A model generated the notes under the pieces. It did no database searches and had not been told where the DNA came from. It worked only from the letters and a program-made list of their open reading frames with translations. This document shows positions 40,994 through 48,958 of a DNA stretch of 49,002 bases, piece after piece (position 1 is the first letter of the stretch; the number at the start of each line of letters is the position of its first letter). The stretch comes from Clostridia bacterium (GTDB lineage Bacteria > Bacillota > Clostridia > Christensenellales > Borkfalkiaceae), in NCBI GenBank assembly GCA_017887095.1, contig JAGHIT010000047.1, positions 1-49,002 on the forward strand, written 5' to 3'. Both the position numbers and the translations under genes were made by a program.

Positions 40994-43231
40994 TTACTTG
41001 TCGTCGTTACCAAGGAGATCGGCAATGGAGGCACCGCTGAAACCGCTGTCGCTCCATTCCTTATACTCTTCCTCATCGGCATAATCGCTCGCAGTATTGC
41101 GACGACCGCCTTTGCGGTTGCGGGATCTTCTCTGTTGTGTACCCTCTTCCTCTCTTTCACGGGGTTCCTGCCAAGGACGAGGCTGAAGCGCTTTGATGGA
41201 AAGCGTGATCTTGTGAGCCTCAGGATCAAAAGCAAGAACTTTCGCGTCGATCTCCTCGCCGATCGTCAGAACGGATGTGGGGTTCTCCAGCCACTCATGG
41301 GAGATCTGGGAAACATGAACGAGACCGTCAATGCCCTTTTCCAATTCCACAAAAGCACCGAAGGGAACGATGCGAACAACCTTGCCGTGAACAATATCGC
41401 CCTCAGCATAGCGTTCTGCTGCTGTATCCCAAGGACGGGGCTGAAGCTGTTTGTAACCGATGGAAACTTTCTTGTTTTCACGGTCGATCTTGAGAACCTT
41501 AAACTGATAACGCTTACCGATCTCAAGAACATCAGTCACTTCTTTCACGCCGGTCCAGGACAAATCGGAAATATGTGCGAGACAATCAAATCCGTTGACG
41601 GAAACAAATGCACCGAAGGAAGTAACTCTCTCTACCTTTCCCTCCACAATATCTCCGACCTGAATAGAATCGAAGAAAGCCGCTTCTTTCTCAGCCTTAG
41701 CCGCCTCTCTTGCTGCTTTCTCCGCCTCAAGGATAACGCGCTGGGAAGCAATGATTTCCTTTCTGCGTTCGCGACGGATCTCCAGCATTTTCAGGCGAAG
41801 CTTTTTGCCCACCATTTTATCCAGTTCTTTCACATAACCGGAACGAATCTCTCTTGCCGGAACGAACACCGCATAGGTACCAAGCTCTGCCGTAAGGCCT
41901 CCCTTGTTGAATCCGGTGCAGACAACGGAGAATTCATTCCCCTCTTCAATGCCCTTGAGCATCGCTTCTTCTTCTTTAACTTTTCTGACCTGTTTTTCAG
42001 AAAGTTTTACAGGCGACTTGGTATCGACGACCATAACATCGATATTTTCGCCGATCTTATCCGCATAAAGTTCGCGGCTGTACTCTTCGCAATCAAGTTC
42101 AGACTTATCGATCAAAATATCCGCCTTGCCGGAACCGGAAACATACACGCCTTCGTCTGTTGCCGAAACGATTTTCACCGTGAGAAGCTGGCCTCTTTTA
42201 TAATGGGACCCCTTATCCATTTCCGCAATAATCTCGTCCATAGCGGACTTCTCCTGCGCGGGCGCTGCTTCCTGAACGGACTCCGCTGCGGGTTCTGCCG
42301 CAGGCTCAGCAGCAGGAACTGCTGCAGACTCCGCCGCAACATCTGCCACGGGCGTCTCGACCGTTTCTTCGGAGACCTGCGTCTCCACCTGTACTTCCGC
42401 GTTGTTTTCTGCCATTTTTTTGAGAACCTCCGAGGTCTGCCAATCGGGAGTGCTCGCTCCCGCTACAATGCCGACCCTTTTACAAAATTTAATTTTTTCA
42501 TATACGAAATCGTCGGCGTTTTTGAGACGAATAACCGTCTTGCAATAAGGCGACGCGATTTCCGCAAGTTTGTTGGTATTGCTGCTATTGAGTCCGCCGA
42601 TCACCAGAATCGCATCGGATCGTTGCGCAAGGCGTACGGTCTCTTTTTGCCTGCGTACAGTAGTATAGCAAATTGTCTCAAAAATCTCAACTGTTTTTGG
42701 ACATACTTTTTTTATTTTTTCCGCAATTTTTGAAAATCTTTGCGTTGAAAAGGTAGTTTGCGAAAGCAAAACGACGTTTTTATCTGAAAGGCATGTGAAA
42801 TCGTCCTCTTCTGAGGAAAAGACATACACTTCACCTTTGCACCATCCGATCAGACCGATGACCTCCGGATGTTCGCGGTGCCCCGTTATCGCGATCGTTT
42901 TTCCTGCCCGGGATTCCCGCTCTACAATACGCTGTGTATTTGCAACAAATCTGCAGGTGCAGTCAATTACTTCGATCCCGCGCGCGGCACACTGTTCATA
43001 GAGAACTTTCGGAACGCCGTGAGAACGGATCAGCAGCCGGGCGTTGTCCGGAACTTCAGATAAAGATTCTACCGTCGGGATTCCGCGCTCACGAATACGC
43101 GTATTTACGTCCTCGTTATGGATCAATTCCCCAAGGATATATGTGTTTTCTGCCGGTACATTCAGTGCCTTATCAACAGCTTTTCTGACGCCGGAGCAAA
43201 AACCGCAGTGATTGGCAAGATAAACTTTCAT
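40994..43231 (-). CDS. ispH: IspH-ribosomal protein S1 fusion
   Basis: The 745-aa protein joins 4-hydroxy-3-methylbut-2-enyl diphosphate reductase (last step of the MEP isoprenoid pathway, ~1-281) to an S1-type RNA-binding protein with four S1 repeats (~345-690). In IspH the [4Fe-4S] cysteines are in CGFC (C12), DCTC (~96) and ICYTTVRRQ (~190), with substrate-binding HNEDV, SHGVP and REHPEV. The linker (~282-340) is Ala/Glu/Pro-rich. S1 repeats include GDIVEGKVERVTSFGAFVSV and GDIVHGKVVRIVPFGAFVEL; the tail is basic then acidic. This fusion is well known in Clostridia. It is the last gene of a cluster after plsC, 6 nt away. Confidence 0.95.
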   Translation of the reverse strand: MKVYLANHCGFCSGVRKAVDKALNVPAENTYILGELIHNEDVNTRIRERGIPTVESLSEVPDNARLLIRSHGVPKVLYEQCAARGIEVIDCTCRFVANTQRIVERESRAGKTIAITGHREHPEVIGLIGWCKGEVYVFSSEEDDFTCLSDKNVVLLSQTTFSTQRFSKIAEKIKKVCPKTVEIFETICYTTVRRQKETVRLAQRSDAILVIGGLNSSNTNKLAEIASPYCKTVIRLKNADDFVYEKIKFCKRVGIVAGASTPDWQTSEVLKKMAENNAEVQVETQVSEETVETPVADVAAESAAVPAAEPAAEPAAESVQEAAPAQEKSAMDEIIAEMDKGSHYKRGQLLTVKIVSATDEGVYVSGSGKADILIDKSELDCEEYSRELYADKIGENIDVMVVDTKSPVKLSEKQVRKVKEEEAMLKGIEEGNEFSVVCTGFNKGGLTAELGTYAVFVPAREIRSGYVKELDKMVGKKLRLKMLEIRRERRKEIIASQRVILEAEKAAREAAKAEKEAAFFDSIQVGDIVEGKVERVTSFGAFVSVNGFDCLAHISDLSWTGVKEVTDVLEIGKRYQFKVLKIDRENKKVSIGYKQLQPRPWDTAAERYAEGDIVHGKVVRIVPFGAFVELEKGIDGLVHVSQISHEWLENPTSVLTIGEEIDAKVLAFDPEAHKITLSIKALQPRPWQEPREREEEGTQQRRSRNRKGGRRNTASDYADEEEYKEWSDSGFSGASIADLLGNDDK

Positions 43232-43237
43232 GTGAAA

Positions 43238-44002
43238 TCAGTTCTTTTTTACCTTCCGACTCTCCCGGAAAGCGGTGCGAAGATCATACATGCGCTGCCG
43301 GATCTGCTCATCCATGGCGGCATAGTCTTCCTGTGAAGGCTTTTTCCCATAGTATTCGGACAGTTCAAACGGTTCTCCTACAATAACGTGGGTCATACGG
43401 AATGGCTTGGTTCTGTTACAGATGACGACGGGAACGATCGGTGTCCGCGTCCTTACTGCAAGCAACGCTGCGCCCGCATGGAAAGGCAGAAATTCTTCGT
43501 CTGAAATTCTGTTGCGTGTCCCTTCGGGATACAATGAGATTTTTTCACCCTGTTTTAAGACCTTGATGGACTCCATGACCGTCTTAACGTCCGAGCCGTC
43601 ACGCATTGCGCTGATGGCGCCGACTTTCCGTGCAAAATACCCGAGAACAGGAGTTTGGAAAACAGAGTCCTTTGCAAGAAAATGAATGCCCTCCCATGTT
43701 GTATGTGCCGGGAAAAATACATCAAAAATGGAATAGTGATTGCCTACATAAATATATGCACCCTTTCCGACTTTGCTGAAGCCATGCAGACGGAACGGAA
43801 AGATCAGGTAGTGAATAGGATACAGCAGGATGCGCAGAAAATTCATGAGATGACTGACGCGCCTTCCATCCTTTGTCGGCTTAAATAACAGCCGCCTCTG
43901 CCTCTCCTGCCGTTCTCTCTTTTTTTGTTCTTTATGCGTGGCGCGTTCCTCTTTGGTCTGCGTGGCAACGCCGGCGTTGGTGTGTTCCGCACGGTCTTCC
44001 AT
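43238..44002 (-). CDS. plsC: 1-acyl-sn-glycerol-3-phosphate acyltransferase
   Basis: PlsC acylates lysophosphatidic acid to phosphatidic acid at the membrane. The 254-aa protein begins with a very basic, hydrophilic ~48-residue extension (KEERATHKEQKKRERQERQR), then a membrane-associated helix (LRILLYPIHYLIFPF). The catalytic HX4D is NHYSIFD (~88-94), and the substrate motif is SLYPEGTRNR (~157). It is 2 nt from the upstream Cmk gene and 6 nt from ispH-rpsA, so all are one operon. Confidence 0.92.
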   Translation of the reverse strand: MEDRAEHTNAGVATQTKEERATHKEQKKRERQERQRRLLFKPTKDGRRVSHLMNFLRILLYPIHYLIFPFRLHGFSKVGKGAYIYVGNHYSIFDVFFPAHTTWEGIHFLAKDSVFQTPVLGYFARKVGAISAMRDGSDVKTVMESIKVLKQGEKISLYPEGTRNRISDEEFLPFHAGAALLAVRTRTPIVPVVICNRTKPFRMTHVIVGEPFELSEYYGKKPSQEDYAAMDEQIRQRMYDLRTAFRESRKVKKN

Positions 44003-44004
44003 TG

Positions 44005-45012
44005 TCAGATTTTCTCCTGCATTTTATTTTTGATCGTACGAAGGACCTGATCAATCGTCATATCCGAAGTATCGATCAGAACGGCATCATCAGCCTTCTT
44101 CAAGGGCGCGATCGCTCGCGTGGCATCCTGTTCGTCCCGCGCCAAGATATCGTGCTTGAGGGTCTCAAAATCCACACGATGCCCTTTGGCGACGAGCTCG
44201 TCATACCTGCGCTGTGCGCGCACCTCGGGAGATGCCGTAAGGAAAAACTTAAAATCTGCATCGGGAAGTACAAATGTCCCGATATCCCTTCCGTCCAAAA
44301 CGCAAGACATTTTTCCTGCGATCTCCCGCTGCTTCTCGGCCATCTTCATACGCACACTCTCATGTTTGGAAATCGTGGAGGCTGCCATGGATATCTCAGG
44401 TTCGCGGATGACATCGGAAACATCTTCGCCGTTAAGAAAAGTGTGCTGGATCCCGTCCTCATAAACCACGTTGAGAGATACGGTACGCATGAGATCGCAT
44501 ACGCCGGCTTCATTATCGATATTGATACCTGCACGCAATGCCGCAAGCGCACACGCACGATACATTGCGCCGGTATCGAGATATAGTATCTTCTGATCTT
44601 TCGCGAGCAATCTGGCGATTGTGGATTTTCCGCTGCCGGCAGGCCCATCAATTGCAATATTGAATTTTTCCGTCAGATCTTTCCGCAAAACCCGCGCTCC
44701 CTTCAAATAAACATGATGGGGCGAAATATTTTTTTCCACGAAAAGCATGACGCGTATGCACAAGGCAAGACTGCCGTCTATTTCAGGTTCCTGTGCGGAA
44801 AAAAGCGAACAGCTTGCGAAGCCGGCTTCCCGTGCCGCCTTTGCCGGATAGTACGAATGAATGTCCGAAGTGCTGGAAAATACGATGCTCAGAATTTCAT
44901 CTCGTTTTAGTTGATTCCGACTTTCAATTTGTTCCAGCAGTTCTCTGACTGCATTGCGGATTTCTTCCGGTTGATCCGCACCGATTGTCGTAGCGCCTCG
45001 GATTACTGTCAT
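44005..45012 (-). CDS. cmk: Chorismate mutase (AroH type)-cytidylate kinase fusion
   Basis: The 335-aa product joins two complete enzymes. Residues 1-~113 match AroH-type chorismate mutase, which converts chorismate to prephenate: VIRGATTIGADQPEEI, SIVFSSTSDIHSYYPAKAAREAG, FSAQEPEIDGSLALCIRVML, HVYLKGARVLRKDL. Catalytic Arg5, Glu75, Arg87 and Tyr102 are present by alignment to the B. subtilis enzyme; its Cys75 equivalent is Ser. Residues ~117-335 are cytidylate kinase (CMP/dCMP to CDP): P-loop IDGPAGSGKST (121-131), LDTGAMYRACALAA, VLDGRDIGTFVLPDA, RRYDELVAKGH. GAGGAGT lies 9 nt before the ATG. Cmk-plsC-ispH/rpsA is a familiar clostridial cluster; the AroH fusion is unusual. Confidence 0.92.
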   Translation of the reverse strand: MTVIRGATTIGADQPEEIRNAVRELLEQIESRNQLKRDEILSIVFSSTSDIHSYYPAKAAREAGFASCSLFSAQEPEIDGSLALCIRVMLFVEKNISPHHVYLKGARVLRKDLTEKFNIAIDGPAGSGKSTIARLLAKDQKILYLDTGAMYRACALAALRAGINIDNEAGVCDLMRTVSLNVVYEDGIQHTFLNGEDVSDVIREPEISMAASTISKHESVRMKMAEKQREIAGKMSCVLDGRDIGTFVLPDADFKFFLTASPEVRAQRRYDELVAKGHRVDFETLKHDILARDEQDATRAIAPLKKADDAVLIDTSDMTIDQVLRTIKNKMQEKI

Positions 45013-45066
45013 ATGTTCTTACTCCTCAAACTTCAAAATTACACGATTAAAGTCATATAAATTAAT

Positions 45067-45085
45067 TACTATGTCTGACATAGTA
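45067..45085. repeat. 19-bp palindrome, copy B (shared with 23804-23822)
   Basis: TACTATGTCTGACATAGTA is a perfect palindrome around one base. It lies between the flavoprotein stop and the AroH-Cmk start, where it could be an operator. The core TATGTCWGACATA is shared with copy A. Confidence 0.7.
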
Positions 45086-45090
45086 TATGT

Positions 45091-46308
45091 CTATGCATTA
45101 GATCCGGCCAAAAAGCCGGTGCTGAAGGCGATCTGCATGTTAAATCCACCTGTAAAAGCATCACAATCTAATACTTCCCCGCAAAAAAAGACTCCTTTTA
45201 TAATTTTACTTTCCATTGTAGCCGGATCTATCTCTTTTACCGAAACTCCACCCGAAGTCACAACCGCTTCCTGAAATCCCCGCAACTTTATCGGGGTAAG
45301 CGGCAAACTCTTCAGCGCGGAAACCAGACGTCTACGCTCTTCTTTCGTGACAGAGTTGGCTTGTTTCTCTGCAGAGAAAGATACTGTATTAAGAACGAGA
45401 GGAATTACTCCGGCAGGCAGTAAACCGCGCATTACATTTTTCATTTGTTCGTTCTTTCGCGCGGCAAAATCACGAAGAAGCCGTTCTTCCAAAGATAATT
45501 CGTTTAAGGCAGGTTTAAAATCGAGAAAAAGTGAAACATCCCGCAGCGAGAGACGGTTGATAAGCGCGGAAAGCGATAAAACCAACGGTCCGCTTATTCC
45601 ATAATGCGTGAAAAGAAGCTCGCCTTGTTCCTGGAACAGCATCTTTTTTGCATATTTTGCGGTAAGTTTCACATTTTTCAACGAAACCCCTTGTGCGGCT
45701 CCGATATGCTCTGCAAGTTCGATTCCCACAAGCGAAGGCGTACACGGAGTACAGGTATGTCCGATTATTCGCGCAAAGGTGTAACCATCCCCCGTAGAGC
45801 CTGTGGAGGGATAAGAAAGTCCGCCCGTCGCGACAATAACAGAGTCGCAGAAATACTCGCCGCTATCAGACAAAACTGAACATATGCGACCCTGCCTGCA
45901 AACAATTGAGCGTACCGTTTCATTTAGCTTTATGGTAACGCCGGTTTCATGACAGAGACGTTCAAGCGTTTTTGTCACATCGCTTGCATGATCGCTGACA
46001 GGAAAAACTCGATTTCCGCGTTCTACTTTCAGCGCAAGGCCATGACTTTCAAAAAAACGAATGGTATCGGAGGGAGAAAAGTTGTAAATAGAGCGGATGA
46101 GAAATTTTCTTCCGTTGACAACATGGAACAGAAATTCATCGGGTGTACAGTCATTCGTCAGATTACAGCGGCCTTTCCCTGTGATATAGATTTTTTTTCC
46201 GAGCTTTTCATTTTTTTCCAGCAAAAGCACCCTTTTCCCCATCGACGCAGCCGCACACGCTGCCATCAGACCGGATGCCCCGCCGCCGATGACGATTACT
46301 TCTCGCAT
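45091..46308 (-). CDS. HI0933/YhiN-family flavoprotein
   Basis: The 405-aa protein is a BaiN/HI0933-like FAD-dependent oxidoreductase of uncertain substrate. The N-terminal dinucleotide-binding motif is VIVIGGGASGLMAACAAASMG (4-24), followed by KKIYITGKGRCNLTN (~38-52), the ATGGLSYPSTGSTGDGYTFA block (~155-175), GELLFTHYGISGPLVLSLSA (~223) and the C-terminal FAD motif GVFFCGEVLDCDAFTGGFNMQIAFSTG (~372). Length is normal. It begins the cluster leading to cmk, plsC and ispH-rpsA; this neighbourhood is common in Clostridia. Confidence 0.94.
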   Translation of the reverse strand: MREVIVIGGGASGLMAACAAASMGKRVLLLEKNEKLGKKIYITGKGRCNLTNDCTPDEFLFHVVNGRKFLIRSIYNFSPSDTIRFFESHGLALKVERGNRVFPVSDHASDVTKTLERLCHETGVTIKLNETVRSIVCRQGRICSVLSDSGEYFCDSVIVATGGLSYPSTGSTGDGYTFARIIGHTCTPCTPSLVGIELAEHIGAAQGVSLKNVKLTAKYAKKMLFQEQGELLFTHYGISGPLVLSLSALINRLSLRDVSLFLDFKPALNELSLEERLLRDFAARKNEQMKNVMRGLLPAGVIPLVLNTVSFSAEKQANSVTKEERRRLVSALKSLPLTPIKLRGFQEAVVTSGGVSVKEIDPATMESKIIKGVFFCGEVLDCDAFTGGFNMQIAFSTGFLAGSNA

Positions 46309-46340
46309 TTTCTTTCCTCATGTTTAACCATATCGTTACC

Positions 46341-46369
46341 ATTATAAACTACAATACTAAAAATTGCAA
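46341..46369 (-). promoter_or_regulatory. Promoter of the flavoprotein gene
   Basis: On the minus strand TTGCAA (46369-46364) and TATAAT (46346-46341) with 17-bp spacing. Confidence 0.75.
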
Positions 46370-46398
46370 GAAAATGGGCATATTTTTCGTGAAATCCG

Positions 46399-46430
46399 AC
46401 AAAAAATACGCCGTGCGGTTAGCACGGCTT
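46399..46430 (-). terminator. Terminator after the TVP38/DedA-like gene
   Basis: GCCGTGC-taacc-GCACGGC followed on the minus strand by GTATTTTTTG. Confidence 0.82.
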
Positions 46431-46433
46431 AAA

Positions 46434-47468
46434 TTATTTTTCCTTATTTTTCGAGCTGGAATTGGAAACGGTGTTATGTTTTTCTACACCTTTCGTGACC
46501 ATGGAGCCGTCCGCGTCGACGATACTCACTTCGAATTCCCCATGCTTGGGTCTTTGTTTGACGCGAGTTTCGCGGTGTAATGTACGATCGATCCATGCAA
46601 GGATCGCATCTGACTTTTTGTATAAAACAACGAACAATGTAATTACAGCCAAAGCAAAGACACACCAAATAAGAATTCCCCACCATGTCGTAAATGGAAT
46701 CAAAGCAATTGCATAGCTTGTTACAAAAATAGCAAGAATGCGTGAGATGAAAATAATGACGAGAAAAAACAGCAATGACATTGAGGATAGCCCCGCTATA
46801 AAGCATAGCACGTCGTCCGGAAATACGGGGAGTAAAAACATTGCTGAAAGAAACAGTTTATCCTTCCCCTTTATCTTTTTCAGCCATCCATCCAGCGTCT
46901 CCTTCCCCACCATCCATGAAACAACGCGGTAACCCGCATAACGTCCGATCAGAAAGGCCGCCAATGACCCGATCATAATACCGATCAGACTGTATACGCT
47001 GCCGAGAAATGGTCCAAAAAGAGCCGTCCCTGCAACCACGGTAACGGTGCTGGGGATCGGAAGAAGGACGACTTGAGAAAACTGTAGCAGAATAAAGACA
47101 ATCGCCATCCAATTGCCAGACCTTTCAAGATAGGCTTCCAGTTTTTCTGCGTCGCGGATAACTTCGAGAAACCCCGTCTCAATCAGAGCATATGCAATTG
47201 CGGCAATAAAAATTGCAAGAACATATGCTATGATGCAAAATCTGTATATTACCTGTTTACCGAGAAAGTAGGTAACATATTCAACTGAAAGCAGAGTTGC
47301 ATTGAGCACGGTACCGCTTGTCAGGATGAGATAATATAGCCCTTCTGTCCATATGCCGTGAAATGAAACGATCGTCAGCACAAACAATGTTTGCGTGATC
47401 GCCGCTAAGATCGCCAGGCAAATGACATGTGCGATATCTTTTTTGACTGAACGCTTTCTTTCTTTCAT
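46434..47468 (-). CDS. TVP38/TMEM64 (SNARE-associated, DedA-like) membrane protein
   Basis: From ATG 47468 (GAGGCG upstream) the protein has 344 aa and about six membrane segments. Two helices are near the N-terminus (IAHVICLAILAAITQTLFVLTI, LYYLILTSGTVLNATLL), a third follows (FCIIAYVLAIFIAAIAYAL). The core domain has LLQFSQVVLLPIPSTVTVVAGTALFGPFLGSVYSL, GSLAAFLIGRYAGYRVV and FLLPVFPDDVLCFIAGLSSM, the VTT/DedA signature. The C-terminal ~70 residues are hydrophilic and probably cytosolic. The family is implicated in lipid scrambling or flipping; substrate unknown. The longer listed ORF overlaps rnhA and is not supported. Confidence 0.88.
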   Translation of the reverse strand: MKERKRSVKKDIAHVICLAILAAITQTLFVLTIVSFHGIWTEGLYYLILTSGTVLNATLLSVEYVTYFLGKQVIYRFCIIAYVLAIFIAAIAYALIETGFLEVIRDAEKLEAYLERSGNWMAIVFILLQFSQVVLLPIPSTVTVVAGTALFGPFLGSVYSLIGIMIGSLAAFLIGRYAGYRVVSWMVGKETLDGWLKKIKGKDKLFLSAMFLLPVFPDDVLCFIAGLSSMSLLFFLVIIFISRILAIFVTSYAIALIPFTTWWGILIWCVFALAVITLFVVLYKKSDAILAWIDRTLHRETRVKQRPKHGEFEVSIVDADGSMVTKGVEKHNTVSNSSSKNKEK

Positions 47469-47506
47469 GATCGCCTCTGTTCTATTATACCCGGAACAAT
47501 AACCGA

Positions 47507-47947
47507 TTAGTCGTTTTTTGAAAGAATCGCTGCTCGCGCCAATTCGTCGCATCTATTATTCAATTGGTTATCGGAATGTCCTTTTACTTTATGAAAGGTG
47601 ACCTGATGCTTGCGGACCAATGAAATGAGCTCCTGCCAAAGATCGGCATTCAGAACGGGCTTTTTATCTGCTTTGATCCAGCCCCCCTTTTCCCAGTTTC
47701 TGACCCACCCCTCTTGAAACGCGTTGACTGTATAGGCGGAGTCGCTGTAAATATCTACAATGCATGGAAATTTAAGTCTTTTCAGCCCTTCAATGACGGC
47801 GGTAAGTTCCATACGATTGTTCGTCGTGGAAGTTTCTCCTCCGGAAAGTTCTTTTTTTATCTCACCGTAAATCAGTATAGCACCCCATCCTCCGGGACCC
47901 GGATTTCCCGAACATGCGCCATCGGTATAGAGCAGGACTCGCTTCAT
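47507..47947 (-). CDS. rnhA: Ribonuclease HI
   Basis: RNase HI cleaves RNA in RNA-DNA hybrids. The 146-aa protein has all active-site acidic residues: LYTDGACSGNPGPGGWG (Asp9), NNRMELTAVIEGL (Glu47), IYSDSAYTVNAF (Asp69), and CDELAR (Asp ~133), with the loop His in KVKGHSDN. The basic handle is present (WVRNWEKGGWIKADKKP). Length is normal. It overlaps proC by 4 nt (ATGA), so they are translationally coupled. Confidence 0.96.
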   Translation of the reverse strand: MKRVLLYTDGACSGNPGPGGWGAILIYGEIKKELSGGETSTTNNRMELTAVIEGLKRLKFPCIVDIYSDSAYTVNAFQEGWVRNWEKGGWIKADKKPVLNADLWQELISLVRKHQVTFHKVKGHSDNQLNNRCDELARAAILSKND

Positions 47948-48741
47948 TTTGACAGCTCCTCAGAGCGCCGTACTGCCGCATCTACCGCTCGCTTAACACT
48001 GCCCATAAAGTCGTCCGCTTCAAAACTGTTAAGTGCTGCGACAGTTGTTCCCCCTTTGGAAGATACCGCCGCAATAAGCGCTTCCGGCGAGCTTCCCGTA
48101 CTACGAAGCATCTCCATGCCGCCCATAATTGTTTGAAAGGCAAGTTTAGATGCCTGCGTCTCAGAAAGACCCTGTCCCATTCCTGCCTGTACCAAGGATT
48201 GGTAAAAAAGGTAGACATATGCAGGTCCGCTACCAGAGATGCCCGTGACGGCATTGAGCAATCTTTCCTCGACTTCCACGATTTCACCGACCGATGAGAA
48301 AAGACCGCGGGTAAAGATACGATCTTGTTCTGAGAGCATGGAATCGTCGATTCCGGACATTCCCGCGCCGACGGAGCATGGAAGATTTGGCATGATACGC
48401 GCAACATGTTTTGCCCCAGTTGCCTGCAAGATGCTTGCGATAGTCTTCCCAGCCATGATACTAATCAGAACGGGAAGCGGTTCTCCTTTAAGTTCTTCCG
48501 CGACGGAAGGAAAAACTTGCGGCTTGATCGCAAGCAACAAATAGTCGCAAAAATGACAGATCATGCGATTGTCATTACAGGCGTTAATTCCACGTTGCAA
48601 AAAGAGCGTTCTTTTGGACTCATCAGGTTCGCTGACGATAACGTCATCCGGATTCAAAAAACCGGTCTGTATAGCGCCATTGACAATTGCCTGCGCCATA
48701 AAGCCTCCGCCTATCACCCCAAGTTTCACTTTTTTTTGCAT
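47944..48741 (-). CDS. proC: Pyrroline-5-carboxylate reductase
   Basis: ProC reduces pyrroline-5-carboxylate to proline with NAD(P)H. The listed ORF starts too early (it runs towards the tRNA); the ATG at 48741 after AAGGAG gives 265 aa. The Rossmann motif is KLGVIGGGFMAQAIVNGAI (~5-23), then LLLAIKPQVFPSVAEEL (~67), ISIMAGKTIASI, RIMPNLPCSVGAGMSGI (~117), and the proline-binding/dimer helix AVTGISGSGPAYVYLF (~160-175), with SSKGGTTVAALN near 230. It overlaps rnhA by 4 nt. Confidence 0.96.
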   Translation of the reverse strand: MQKKVKLGVIGGGFMAQAIVNGAIQTGFLNPDDVIVSEPDESKRTLFLQRGINACNDNRMICHFCDYLLLAIKPQVFPSVAEELKGEPLPVLISIMAGKTIASILQATGAKHVARIMPNLPCSVGAGMSGIDDSMLSEQDRIFTRGLFSSVGEIVEVEERLLNAVTGISGSGPAYVYLFYQSLVQAGMGQGLSETQASKLAFQTIMGGMEMLRSTGSSPEALIAAVSSKGGTTVAALNSFEADDFMGSVKRAVDAAVRRSEELSK

Positions 48742-48780
48742 AATTTTATCTCCTTTTTCCCGATTACCCTCTGAAAATTC

Positions 48781-48809
48781 TTGACGAATCACAGCGAATA
48801 AGCTATAAT
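48781..48809 (+). promoter_or_regulatory. tRNA-Trp promoter
   Basis: TTGACG (48781-48786) and TATAAT (48804-48809) with 17-bp spacing, ending 28 bp before the tRNA. Confidence 0.85.
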
Positions 48810-48837
48810 ATAATCCACTTGCGTTATTTAAATATAC

Positions 48838-48912
48838 AGGGGAGTGGCTCAACGGTAGAGTAGCGGTCTCCAAAACCGTAGGTTGCGTGTTCGAATCGCG
48901 TCTCCCCTGCCA
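48838..48912 (+). tRNA. tRNA-Trp (anticodon CCA)
   Basis: A 75-nt cloverleaf. The acceptor stem AGGGGAG pairs with CTCCCCT over 7 bp, the D arm contains GGCTCAACGGTAGAG, the anticodon arm is GCGGT-CTCCAAA-ACCGT with anticodon CCA, and the T arm contains GTTCGAATC. The discriminator base is G and the 3' CCA is encoded. It is the only RNA gene recognised in the window and has its own promoter and terminator. Confidence 0.96.
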
Positions 48913-48917
48913 AAAGT

Positions 48918-48958
48918 ATATTCCCGTATTCCCGAAAAGGAGTACGGGAATATTTTAT
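48918..48958 (+). terminator. Terminator after tRNA-Trp
   Basis: TATTCCCGTA and TACGGGAATA form a 10-bp stem with a 14-nt loop, followed by TTTTATTA. Confidence 0.8.

Noticed and set aside
41135-42733. 532-aa ORF on + opposite ispH-rpsA
   Set aside because: It is antisense to a certain gene, has a Cys/Arg/Phe-heavy non-protein-like composition, no ribosome binding site and no recognisable domain.
43118-43336. Short + ORFs around the ispH/plsC junction
   Set aside because: All are antisense to genes with clear motifs and lack ribosome binding sites.
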